Source of the DNA: Bacteroidota bacterium
GTDB taxonomy: Bacteria; Bacteroidota; Bacteroidia; Sphingobacteriales; Sphingobacteriaceae
Direction: 5' to 3'
Assembly: GCA_018266915.1 (NCBI GenBank)
Contig: JAFDZM010000045.1
Span: 1 to 64,000, forward strand
DNA length: 64,000 nucleotides
The translations under genes and the position numbers were made by a program. Positions 51,506 to 59,620 of the stretch are shown one piece after another (the stretch's first letter is position 1; each line of letters starts with the position of its first letter). The notes below the pieces were generated by a model. It made no database searches. It had not been told where the DNA came from and worked only from the letters and a program-made list of their open reading frames with translations.

Positions 51506-53446
51506 ATGCGACCGAAAAGCTTTAACCTGTTTTTATTTTTCCTGTTAATTATTCCCACGTCAAGGACTCTTGCTCAAACCTGTTCGGGTAGCCTGGGCGA
51601 TCCTGTTATTAATCAAACGTTCGGTGCAGGTTCCAATCCCGGCGCGGCGTTATCAGGTAGCATTACTAATATGAGCTATACTACCGACAAATGTCCGGAA
51701 GATGGCTACTACACCATTGCAAATAGCCTTGTAAGTAATTGCTACGGCACCTGGCATAATGTTACAAGCGACCATACAGGCGATCCGAACGGCTATATGA
51801 TGATTGTTAATGCAAGCTATCAGCCCAGTATCTTTTTTACACAAACTGCTAATGGCTTGTGTCCCAACACCACTTATGAATTTTCGGCCTATATTCTTAA
51901 TCTAATTACCCTTGCGGCAAGCAACCCAACTGTAATTAAACCAAATATTACTTTCTCGGTCGAAACAAGTTCCGGCCAGGTGTTGAAAACATATAATACC
52001 GGTGATATACCGTTTACAGCCTCGCCACAATGGAACAAATATGGCACCTATTTTACCACACCTGCCGGTGTGACCGATGTGGTAGTAAAAATGACCAATA
52101 ATGCACCCGGCGGCAATGGTAACGATCTGATACTGGATGATATTGCTTTCAGGGCTTGCGGGCCAATCGTTCAGGCTGGTTTTGGCAACCTTACATCAAC
52201 CGCTCCGCAAAGTATTTGTGAAGGAAGTAGCGCCAGTTATTCACTACAAGCAAGTGTGGGCACCGGGTATAATAACCCGTTTTTACAGTGGCAGGTAAAC
52301 AAAGACGATGCGGGCTGGACAAACATTCCCGGGCAGACCAGCACCACATTTAACTTAAATATCTCCAATGCCCAAACCGGCATTTATCAATACAGACTTG
52401 CCGTAGGCGAAGGTGAAAACATATTATCGCCTACCTGCAATGTAAGTTCGGAGCCGCTTACCATTACGGTAAATGCGTTACCAGTAGCGCAAGCATCTGC
52501 AATACAAACTGTTTGTGAAAGCGACGTGCTAACACTCACAGCTACCGGTGGAGCAAGTTACACATGGTCGGGACCGGGTATTAGTTCGACTAATCAAAAC
52601 CCGCTTGTAGTTAATAATGTCACTTTTGCAAATGCCGGAGCCTATACTGTTGTTGCGACATCAGCCAGTGGTTGTAATAGCGCCCCGGTACAAACAATGG
52701 TGAAAGTTGTGCCCAAAGTGGTAGCCGTCGTAGGTAATAGCCCGACGATATGCGCCGGCGAGTCAACACGCCTTTCAGCATCAGGCGGCCTTTATTATAA
52801 ATGGACACCATCCGACGGATTAGACCACGACGATATCGCCAATCCGGCAGCCAGTCCTGCACAAACTACAACTTATACGGTTAAGGTTAGTAATGATGGT
52901 TGTTATGATGATACAAAGCCTGTCACAGTAACAGTAAACCAAAACCCTGTAGCTAATGCAGGTGATAATAAAGTAATTTTTGAGGGCCAGTCGGTACAAT
53001 TAAACGGATCAATTACGGGCGACAACATCACCAATTATTACTGGACGCCTACAACCGGGTTGGACAATCCAAATTCTATCACGCCTAACGCCAGTCCAAA
53101 AGATAATATTACCTACACTTTTAATGTTATATCGCAAACTTGCGGGACCTCAACCAGTTCGGTATTTGTGCGTGTTTATAAAAAGATTACTATCCCCAAT
53201 GCGTTTACTCCGAACAATGATGGCATCAATGACTTCTGGGACATTGATGCGCTAATTACTTACCCTTCCTGCCTTGTTTCGGTATTTGACCGTAACGGTC
53301 AGAAAATATATCAAAGTATTGGTTACCCCAAACCGTGGGATGGTACGCGTGGTGGCGCTCCATTACCTACCGGGACGTATTATTATATTATTGATCTAAA
53401 AAACAACACTCCTAAATTATCAGGCTGGGTGGTAATTATACGTTGA
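51506..53446 (+). CDS. Secreted protein with Ig/PKD-like domains and T9SS type B sorting domain
   Basis: 646 residues with a signal peptide (about 1-23). The N-terminal 200 residues (GDPVINQTFGAGSNPG ... LILDDIAFRACGP) look like a galactose-binding-type jelly roll. Several Ig/PKD-like units follow (WQVNKDDAGWTNIPGQTSTTF, TASGGLYYKWTP, NAGDNKVIFEGQSVQLNG). The C-terminal 80 residues (IPNAFTPNNDGINDFWDI ... VFDRNGQKIYQS ... LPTGTYYYIIDL) are the gliding-motility-associated CHU_C domain that targets export by the type IX secretion system. An adhesin or glycan-binding surface protein is inferred. Confidence 0.93.
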   Translation: MRPKSFNLFLFFLLIIPTSRTLAQTCSGSLGDPVINQTFGAGSNPGAALSGSITNMSYTTDKCPEDGYYTIANSLVSNCYGTWHNVTSDHTGDPNGYMMIVNASYQPSIFFTQTANGLCPNTTYEFSAYILNLITLAASNPTVIKPNITFSVETSSGQVLKTYNTGDIPFTASPQWNKYGTYFTTPAGVTDVVVKMTNNAPGGNGNDLILDDIAFRACGPIVQAGFGNLTSTAPQSICEGSSASYSLQASVGTGYNNPFLQWQVNKDDAGWTNIPGQTSTTFNLNISNAQTGIYQYRLAVGEGENILSPTCNVSSEPLTITVNALPVAQASAIQTVCESDVLTLTATGGASYTWSGPGISSTNQNPLVVNNVTFANAGAYTVVATSASGCNSAPVQTMVKVVPKVVAVVGNSPTICAGESTRLSASGGLYYKWTPSDGLDHDDIANPAASPAQTTTYTVKVSNDGCYDDTKPVTVTVNQNPVANAGDNKVIFEGQSVQLNGSITGDNITNYYWTPTTGLDNPNSITPNASPKDNITYTFNVISQTCGTSTSSVFVRVYKKITIPNAFTPNNDGINDFWDIDALITYPSCLVSVFDRNGQKIYQSIGYPKPWDGTRGGAPLPTGTYYYIIDLKNNTPKLSGWVVIIR

Positions 53447-53454
53447 AATTGATT

Positions 53455-54747
53455 TTACCAGAAGTAGTAATTCAAGCCAACCCGGATGACTTTGGAAGAC
53501 ATGGCAAAATACCCTCCTTCCTCAACAGCGACACCACTCGAATATTGACCAAATACCCCCCAGTTTTTTTGTATTTGCGCTCCTAGTTTAAACAGGAACG
53601 TGTCATCTCTTTTATGAAAATAAAAAGGATTAGTATCCGATATATTCGAAGCTGAATTAGACTGATTTTGAGGGCCAAAATATGCATTTGAGAAGCTATA
53701 TTCACTAAATGTCACTCCCACTCCGGCATAAAATTTAAAATCATCAGTATTATAGAAGTTATATATAATTTGTGGAGAAATAGAAAATTCAGCTTCATTA
53801 AAGCTTGTTCTGAATGGTCCATAAGGAGAAACTTTTAAGTCATATGAATAATTGTATTTACTTAGAGCCACACCGGCTTCAATTCTGAATTGTAACTGAC
53901 GAGTACTTGGATTAGCAAACAAATTAATCCCCAAAGATGCAGCCGGCATTGAAGAATTCTGCGGCCGGCCGCCCCCTGCATAATATGGGCTATTTTGAGT
54001 TGTTGTTATATGATTAATATTTGCTCCGGCGCTAACAAACAAATTATAGATCGGACCTTTAGATTGTATCGATTTCTTGAGCTCGTCTTTGGATATGTGA
54101 TTGATTTCGCTTACAATACTTAACAGATCATCTTTCTTATAGTCAGCACGTTCGATTTCTCGCTGCACATCGTTGTTCAATATGCCATATTGATTAGCCA
54201 ACGCGAACAGTTGTTTCATGTAGGTACTTTCATTCACTGTTGCCCCGCTTTGCCCTTTTACAACATTACCGGCTTGGTTATAATATAATCGGTATATCAA
54301 CTCATTGGGTATGTATTCCGGAGCCTCTCCGACATAAAACCGCACTTTAAGATTATCGGTATATGAATACAACGACAAGTTTTTACCCTTTTGCAATACC
54401 CTGATAAAAACCGTTGCATTTTTATAGGTGGTATCTCTATAGTCCCCCAATTTGTCTTTATCCGTCGCATCCATACTGATAAGGCCGCTATATCGCTGAT
54501 ATGCGTCCGCCCCGCTGATAGCAAAATAAGAAATGTCTGATGCAGTAAATTTCTTTGAATCTTTGTCGGTCAAAGCTGCTTTAAAATCAATTGCATTAGG
54601 ATCCAAATTCCACTCGCGGTAATCAATAAATCCTTTCAGGGTATCTCCCTTTAAATTGACAATATAACCGGGTTTGTAATTGCTTTGAGCGAAAGATAAG
54701 ACAGGAAATAGAACAGCACTAAGCAGTGCTTTGTAAAAAGTTTTCAT
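53455..54747 (-). CDS. Outer membrane beta-barrel protein, hypothetical
   Basis: 430 residues with a signal peptide (MKTFYKALLSAVLFPVLSFAQ). The first 200 residues start with YKPGYIVNLKGDTLKGFIDYREW, a motif seen in several Bacteroidota barrel proteins of unknown function. The last 200 residues have alternating strands typical of a PorT/OmpA-like barrel (FRIEAGVALSKYNYSYDLK, FKFYAGVGVTFSEYSF, FKLGAQIQKNWGVFGQYSSG) ending VIRVGLNYYFW with C-terminal aromatic residues. Its stop is eight bases from the stop of the T9SS-type gene. A functional link to it is only positional. Confidence 0.85.
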   Translation of the reverse strand: MKTFYKALLSAVLFPVLSFAQSNYKPGYIVNLKGDTLKGFIDYREWNLDPNAIDFKAALTDKDSKKFTASDISYFAISGADAYQRYSGLISMDATDKDKLGDYRDTTYKNATVFIRVLQKGKNLSLYSYTDNLKVRFYVGEAPEYIPNELIYRLYYNQAGNVVKGQSGATVNESTYMKQLFALANQYGILNNDVQREIERADYKKDDLLSIVSEINHISKDELKKSIQSKGPIYNLFVSAGANINHITTTQNSPYYAGGGRPQNSSMPAASLGINLFANPSTRQLQFRIEAGVALSKYNYSYDLKVSPYGPFRTSFNEAEFSISPQIIYNFYNTDDFKFYAGVGVTFSEYSFSNAYFGPQNQSNSASNISDTNPFYFHKRDDTFLFKLGAQIQKNWGVFGQYSSGVAVEEGGYFAMSSKVIRVGLNYYFW

Positions 54748-54877
54748 GTAATAAAGGTTATAGTCGGTAAAAAATCACAGGATAAAAATAATCATTTTAA
54801 TTAAAAAATCTAATTCAGACTAATCCCAAATAACAATTTGATACTCAAAACGATAATCATACTTGTACTTTTACTCT

Positions 54878-55567
54878 ATGCACAACGAAGATCATTTAAA
54901 AAGCTCTGAAACGATAAAAGACATCGTTATAGGTATGTCTGATGGTTTAACTGTACCGTTTGCGCTGGCAGCCGGCTTAAGCGGGGCCATTACTTCGTCG
55001 GGTATAGTAGTCACCGCAGGTATAGCCGAAATTGTAGCCGGATCAATTGCTATGGGACTTGGCGGCTTCCTTGCTGGCAAAACAGAAGCCGATCACTACA
55101 ATTCCGAACTAAAACGGGAATATGAAGAAGTGGAAAGAGTGCCCGAGCAGGAAAAAAAGGAAGTGCGCGAAGTATTTGCCGGCTTTGGGATATCCGAACA
55201 TTTGCAACACGAGATAGCCGATGAAATGGCGAAAGACAAACACGCATGGGTTGACTTTATGATGCGCTATGAACTCGGCCTCGAAAAACCCGAAGCAAAC
55301 AGGGCGAGACAAAGCGCTATCACTATCGGCTTATCCTACATTGTTGGCGGTGTTATCCCCCTGTCGCCCTATTTTTTTATACACGATTCGCAACAAGCTC
55401 TGTATTACTCTTGTGCCATCACTTCTTTATGCTTATTCGTGTTTGGTTACTTCAAAAGTAAAGTCACCGGGCAACCACCATTATCCGGAGCATTTAAGGT
55501 ATTGATCATCGGTGCCCTTGCCGCAGCCGCCGCATTTGGTATGGCTAAGGTGATTAATGGAGGTTAG
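54878..55567 (+). CDS. VIT1/CCC1-family iron or manganese transporter
   Basis: 229 residues from the ATG at 54878. The IVIGMSDGLTVPFALAAGLSGA motif in TM1 (about 19-40) and GIAEIVAGSIAMGLGGFLAGKTEADHY in TM2 are CCC1/VIT1 signatures. A cytosolic helical segment (EEVERVPEQEKKEVREVFAGFGI) and three further membrane segments follow. The family moves Fe2+ or Mn2+, typically to detoxify the cytosol. Monocistronic, followed by an AATCAACT-word hairpin. The start at 54863 would add five residues without support. Confidence 0.92.
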   Translation: MHNEDHLKSSETIKDIVIGMSDGLTVPFALAAGLSGAITSSGIVVTAGIAEIVAGSIAMGLGGFLAGKTEADHYNSELKREYEEVERVPEQEKKEVREVFAGFGISEHLQHEIADEMAKDKHAWVDFMMRYELGLEKPEANRARQSAITIGLSYIVGGVIPLSPYFFIHDSQQALYYSCAITSLCLFVFGYFKSKVTGQPPLSGAFKVLIIGALAAAAAFGMAKVINGG

Positions 55568-55631
55568 TTGATTGGGTTAAGTGGTTGATTGAGTTAAGTG
55601 GTTATCAACTTAATCCAACTCAATCAACTCA
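55566..55631. repeat. AATCAACT/AGTTAAGTGG-word hairpin
   Basis: The left arm 55566-55603 (AGTTGATTGGGTTAAGTGG, TTGATTGAGTTAAGTGGTTA) and right arm 55604-55631 (TCAACTTAATCCAACTCAAT, CAACTC) are complementary with almost no loop. It begins one base before the VIT1 stop ends and sits between convergent genes. Confidence 0.75.
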
Positions 55632-56150
55632 AAACTTAATGAATTTATCGATCTGCTCGTTGGTAAACTTTAAGGTATCTTCTTTAAAGAAATTGCCTTC
55701 GGCATCCAACTCTTTATGAACGGAAGGAATATGGATCTTTAAAGGCATTATATGCAGATGAATGTAGTTGCAGATGCCCGTAAAATGGTCAACCCCACGG
55801 ATATTACCATATCTGCCTGATGATACACCTACCAGCGCTGCCTTCTTTTCATAAAAACTCTCAGGAAAGGAACAGGCATCGATAAATACCTTAAGTACTC
55901 CGGGAAAACTGCCGTTATATTCAGGGATGATAAACAGAAATTTATCTGTTTTGGTAATGATATCCTGGATAGGCTCAAACTCCTTACTGCGCTTGCCATA
56001 AAGATCAGTTTCGATAATATTCGGTGGCAATTGTGCTAATGAGAACAATTCCGCATCAGTTCTTTTTTCAATTAATTTACGCTGGTAATATTGAGCAACC
56101 TTCAGCGTTGAACTTCCCGGACGATTGGTAGATGATATAATGGTGATCAT
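55629..56150 (-). CDS. NADPH-dependent FMN reductase family protein
   Basis: 173 residues with a flavodoxin-like fold. The phosphate-binding loop is ISSTNRPGSSTLKVA (about 5-19), and the flavin-contact loop IPEYNGSFPGVLKVFIDA (about 76-93) is characteristic of the ArsH/YieF/azoreductase-like FMN_red family. It probably reduces quinones, azo dyes or flavins with NAD(P)H in the cytoplasm. No operon partners. Its upstream spacer carries an AAAGC-word hairpin. Confidence 0.92.
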   Translation of the reverse strand: MITIISSTNRPGSSTLKVAQYYQRKLIEKRTDAELFSLAQLPPNIIETDLYGKRSKEFEPIQDIITKTDKFLFIIPEYNGSFPGVLKVFIDACSFPESFYEKKAALVGVSSGRYGNIRGVDHFTGICNYIHLHIMPLKIHIPSVHKELDAEGNFFKEDTLKFTNEQIDKFIKF

Positions 56151-56162
56151 TTGTTTTTGAGG

Positions 56163-56243
56163 TAAAAGCCGAAAGCATAAAGCTTAAAGCTTTGTTAGCT
56201 AAATCTGAATGCTTTTAGCTTTTCGCCTTAAGCTTTCAGCTCC
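56163..56243. repeat. AAAGC-word hairpin
   Basis: The left arm 56163-56193 (TAAAAGCCGAAAGCATAAAG, CTTAAAGCTTT) and right arm 56210-56243 (TGCTTTTAGCTTTTCGCC, TTAAGCTTTCAGCTCC) are complementary. It has the same words as 17557-17637 and 40375-40464. Confidence 0.75.
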
Positions 56244-56313
56244 TTTTGTTTGTAATTTGCCATAAGCTGTGGATTTCTGTATAGTTAAAATATGTATCTT
56301 TAGCCCGGTAAAT

Positions 56314-56321
56314 TACCTTTG
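56314..56321 (+). promoter_or_regulatory. TACCTTTG -7 box of parA
   Basis: A TAnnTTTG match 72 bases before the parA ATG in an otherwise non-coding leader. Confidence 0.5.
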
Positions 56322-56393
56322 CGAAGGTAGAAATTTCTGCTTTCATTTCGCGTTGGTATCAACCTGCACCTGTAAAAAAATTGGAACATACGA

Positions 56394-57197
56394 ATGAGTA
56401 AAATTATTGCTTTAGCCAACCAAAAAGGCGGCGTAGGAAAAACTACATCCTCCATAAACCTGGCTGCAAGTTTGGCAGTTCTGGAATACAAAACACTACT
56501 GGTTGATGCCGATCCGCAGGCCAATTCAACATCAGGTATAGGCTTTGATCCCCGTACAATTAAGAATAGCATTTATGAGTGCATCATTAATGATATTGAT
56601 CCGCATGATGCTATTCAGAAAACCGATACACCTAATCTCGACCTATTGCCGGCACATATTGACCTGGTGGGTGCCGAGATAGAAATGATCAACCTGGTTG
56701 ATCGTGAATATAAAATGAAATCCGTGCTCGACAGCATCCGCAGCGAGTATGATTTTATCATTATTGATTGTTCACCATCATTGGGTTTGATTACCATTAA
56801 CGCATTATCTGCAGCTGATTCGGTGATCATCCCGGTTCAGTGTGAATATTTTGCTTTGGAAGGTTTGGGCAAACTCCTGAATACAATAAAGATTGTTCAA
56901 ACCCGCTTAAACACAGCGTTAGAAATAGAAGGCATATTACTGACCATGTATGATGTAAGGCTTCGCCTGTCAAACCAGGTGGTTGAAGAAGTGAAAAATC
57001 ATTTTGAAGACATGGTTTTTGAAACAATTATTCAGCGTAATACACGTTTAAGCGAAGCACCCAGCTTTGGGATGTCGGTAATAATGCACGATGCCAACAG
57101 TAAGGGGGCCATCAATTACCTTAACCTGGCCCGCGAAATTGTGCGAAAAAACGGAATGTTAAAAGGCGAAACCATCGCCACAACAGAAACTATATAA
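56394..57197 (+). CDS. parA: Chromosome-partitioning ATPase ParA (Soj-like)
   Basis: 267 residues. The deviant Walker A motif KGGVGKTTSSINLA (about residues 10-23), Walker A' VDADPQANSTSG (about 41-52) and Walker B IIIDCSPSLG (about 121-130) identify a ParA/MinD ATPase. It forms DNA-bound dimers that position ParB-parS complexes during chromosome segregation. It is followed four bases later by parB. No helix-turn-helix precedes the ATPase domain, as in chromosomal Soj proteins. Confidence 0.95.
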   Translation: MSKIIALANQKGGVGKTTSSINLAASLAVLEYKTLLVDADPQANSTSGIGFDPRTIKNSIYECIINDIDPHDAIQKTDTPNLDLLPAHIDLVGAEIEMINLVDREYKMKSVLDSIRSEYDFIIIDCSPSLGLITINALSAADSVIIPVQCEYFALEGLGKLLNTIKIVQTRLNTALEIEGILLTMYDVRLRLSNQVVEEVKNHFEDMVFETIIQRNTRLSEAPSFGMSVIMHDANSKGAINYLNLAREIVRKNGMLKGETIATTETI

Positions 57198-57201
57198 ATA
57201 A

Positions 57202-58104
57202 ATGAGTGCAGAGAAGAGAAATGCTTTGGGTAAGGGATTAAGCGCCCTGTTGAATGATTCTGTAAGCGTACTTCCAAATAAAAATGAGATTGGCACGAGC
57301 GCTGATGTGAATGCAATGGGCTCTGTCAACGAAATAAAAATCGCCGAAATAGAAGTTAACCCTTTTCAGCCGCGTACTGATTTTGACCAGGATGCTTTGG
57401 CTGAACTAGCTGATTCCATAAAATTGCAGGGCCTGATTCAGCCTATAACTGTTCGTAAGGTAAATGCTCATAAATTTCAGCTGATATCAGGCGAGCGCCG
57501 TTTGCGTGCATCAAAATTAGCCGGACTGACACAGATACCTGCTTACGTACGCACAGCCAACGACCAGCAGATGCTGGAAATGGCCCTGATCGAAAACATT
57601 CAGCGCGAAAACCTGAATGCTATAGAAGTTGCTCTGAGTTTTCAACGGATGATAGACGAGTGCAGCCTGAAGCAGGAAGAATTGGGCGAACGCGTAAGTA
57701 AAAACCGTTCTACGGTAACCAACTATCTGCGTCTGTTAAAATTGCCGCCAACTATCCAGGCATCCATCCGCGACAACCAGATCAGCATGGGGCATGCCAA
57801 GGCACTGATATCTGTTGCAGACCCTGCAAAACAATTGTATATCCATCAGCAGATCATTCAGCACGAGCTGTCTGTCCGCAAAGTGGAAGAAATGGTGCGC
57901 GAAATGCAAAAGGCGCCTGTAAAAAAGGAAGGCAAACAACCTGAACCGTTGTCTTTCCAGGTACAAAAGATACAGGACGACCTTGCATCGAAATTCAGTA
58001 CAAATGTTAAACTAAAATTAAACAGCCAGGGAAAGGGCAGTATCGAGATCCCTTTCTTATCCGAAGATGACCTTAACCGCATCCTCGAAATGCTGGATTG
58101 GTAA
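57202..58104 (+). CDS. parB: Chromosome-partitioning protein ParB (Spo0J-like)
   Basis: 300 residues. The N-terminal CTPase/ParB_N domain contains NPFQPRTDFDQDALAELADSIKLQGLIQPITVR (in pieces, about 53-86) and GERRLRASKLAGLTQIPAYVR with GERR (about 97). ALIENIQRENLNAIE and a HTH (VSKNRSTVTNYLRLL) follow, then a C-terminal dimerisation segment (about 260-300). It binds parS and slides as a clamp. No TGTTTCACGTGAAACA-type parS was noticed in the window. Codirectional with parA. Confidence 0.95.
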   Translation: MSAEKRNALGKGLSALLNDSVSVLPNKNEIGTSADVNAMGSVNEIKIAEIEVNPFQPRTDFDQDALAELADSIKLQGLIQPITVRKVNAHKFQLISGERRLRASKLAGLTQIPAYVRTANDQQMLEMALIENIQRENLNAIEVALSFQRMIDECSLKQEELGERVSKNRSTVTNYLRLLKLPPTIQASIRDNQISMGHAKALISVADPAKQLYIHQQIIQHELSVRKVEEMVREMQKAPVKKEGKQPEPLSFQVQKIQDDLASKFSTNVKLKLNSQGKGSIEIPFLSEDDLNRILEMLDW

Positions 58105-58106
58105 GC

Positions 58107-58769
58107 ATGTATAAATGTTTGTTCATTTTCTGGTTACTGTTGGGATTGGCTGTTGCTGCAAAGGCTCAACAGCCGGATACCGTTGCTGTGAAAAACAAGA
58201 AAGACAGCCTGCAAAGAGTGAAAGACTCGGTAACCTCGAAGCGCTATTATCCTAAAATAACAAAAGAAAAAACCTATCACCCCGATTCTTTGCATGATCC
58301 TCATAAGGCTGTTATGCGCTCACTAATGATACCGGGTTGGGGGCAAATTTATAATCATCGCTGGTGGAAAGTTCCATTAATTTATGGCGGCCTCGGTTTA
58401 TTGGGCGACGTGGTAGTGTTTAACCAGAAATATTATAAAATCTTTTTGAATGAGGCGCTGCTTCGTGAAAAAGGTATTGTTGGCACCAGCCAAAATAATC
58501 CCCTGCTTGTTAATGTCTCCAATGATGATGTGGTCACATACACTAATAGTTACCGGCGTGACCGCGATTTGGGCATACTGGGTTTTTTGGGCGGATGGGG
58601 CATACAGATGATAGATGCCTACATCGATGCCAAGTTTATCAGGAGTTATACGATGGATAACAATTTATCTTTTAAAATAAGCCCGGGAACAATAGGACAG
58701 CCTTCGTATGCATTAAATAACAATACCGCATTTATTCCGGCTGTAAAAATTACCTTTACACTTAAATAA
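58107..58769 (+). CDS. DUF5683-type membrane protein
   Basis: 220 residues from the ATG at 58107. The start at 58098 (TTG) would overlap parB's last codons. A signal-like N-terminus ends AKAQQP (about 21). The HDPHKAVMRSLMIPGWGQIYNHRWWKVPLIYGGLGLLG segment (in pieces) is the DUF5683 signature of Bacteroidota, followed by a second hydrophobic region (LGILGFLGGWGIQMIDAYIDAKF). Its gene is conserved between parB and dapB in the phylum. Role unknown; outer or inner membrane. Confidence 0.88.
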   Translation: MYKCLFIFWLLLGLAVAAKAQQPDTVAVKNKKDSLQRVKDSVTSKRYYPKITKEKTYHPDSLHDPHKAVMRSLMIPGWGQIYNHRWWKVPLIYGGLGLLGDVVVFNQKYYKIFLNEALLREKGIVGTSQNNPLLVNVSNDDVVTYTNSYRRDRDLGILGFLGGWGIQMIDAYIDAKFIRSYTMDNNLSFKISPGTIGQPSYALNNNTAFIPAVKITFTLK

Positions 58770-58848
58770 GTCGCTAAATATCCTGCCAGAACCCAGACTT
58801 AAATAGAATAAAATATATCTTTACGCCTGCTGTTAAAGAATAACCATA

Positions 58849-59601
58849 ATGAACATTGCATTATTAGGATACGGAAAAATGGGTAAGATCATAGAGAAGA
58901 TCGCTACAGACCGTAAACATAATATCGTATTAAAAATCGATCACGATAACCAACACGAGCTTACTGCTGAAAATCTAAAAAAAGCAGATGCTGTGATCGA
59001 ATTCACCACACCTGCTTCTGTTTTAAGTAATATACAACACTGTTTTGATGCCGGTGCGCCTGTAGTTGTGGGCACCACGGGGTGGTATGAGCACTTGGCT
59101 GAGGTAAAACAAAAATGTATTGAGAGCGAAGGCACCCTATTATATGCATCCAACTTTAGCGTTGGCGTAAACATATTCTTTCACATCAACAGGAAGCTGG
59201 CAAAGCTGATGAACAACTATCCTTACTATGATGTACAGGTTGAAGAAATTCATCATACCCAAAAGCTGGATTCACCAAGTGGTACGGCCATTACTATTGC
59301 CGAAGGAATAATCGATAACCTTGACCGCAAAAAAGATTGGGTAAACGTATTAACAGCCGAAGGTAACGATGCCGATGACAGCAGCCTGAAAAATGAACAG
59401 GTACTGATCGAGTCATTCCGTATCGACAGTGTACCAGGTACTCATACCGTAATTTATGATTCAGAAGTAGATACCATCGAGTTTAAGCATACGGCACATA
59501 ACCGCAATGGCTTTGCCCTGGGTGCGGTGCTAGCTGCTGAATGGGTTCACAATAAAAAGGGCTTTTTCTCTGTTCAGGAGATGTTCAATTTTGATATATA
59601 A
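58849..59601 (+). CDS. dapB: 4-hydroxy-tetrahydrodipicolinate reductase
   Basis: 250 residues. The N-terminal Rossmann motif is GYGKMGKIIEKIA (about 7-19). The catalytic segment VEEIHHTQKLDSPSGTAITIAEG (about 133-155) contains the His-His pair, Lys and substrate-binding SGT. It reduces (2S,4S)-4-hydroxy-tetrahydrodipicolinate with NAD(P)H in the lysine and diaminopimelate pathway, which feeds peptidoglycan. Between DUF5683 and lepB, 19 bases before the latter. Confidence 0.95.
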   Translation: MNIALLGYGKMGKIIEKIATDRKHNIVLKIDHDNQHELTAENLKKADAVIEFTTPASVLSNIQHCFDAGAPVVVGTTGWYEHLAEVKQKCIESEGTLLYASNFSVGVNIFFHINRKLAKLMNNYPYYDVQVEEIHHTQKLDSPSGTAITIAEGIIDNLDRKKDWVNVLTAEGNDADDSSLKNEQVLIESFRIDSVPGTHTVIYDSEVDTIEFKHTAHNRNGFALGAVLAAEWVHNKKGFFSVQEMFNFDI

Positions 59602-59620
59602 AATTTAAAAAATTATCAGC

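Noticed and set aside
56394..58104. Replication origin or parS site near parAB
   Set aside because: No dnaA gene, DnaA-box cluster or TGTTTCACGTGAAACA-type parS was noticed by eye. A computed search could still find a degenerate copy.
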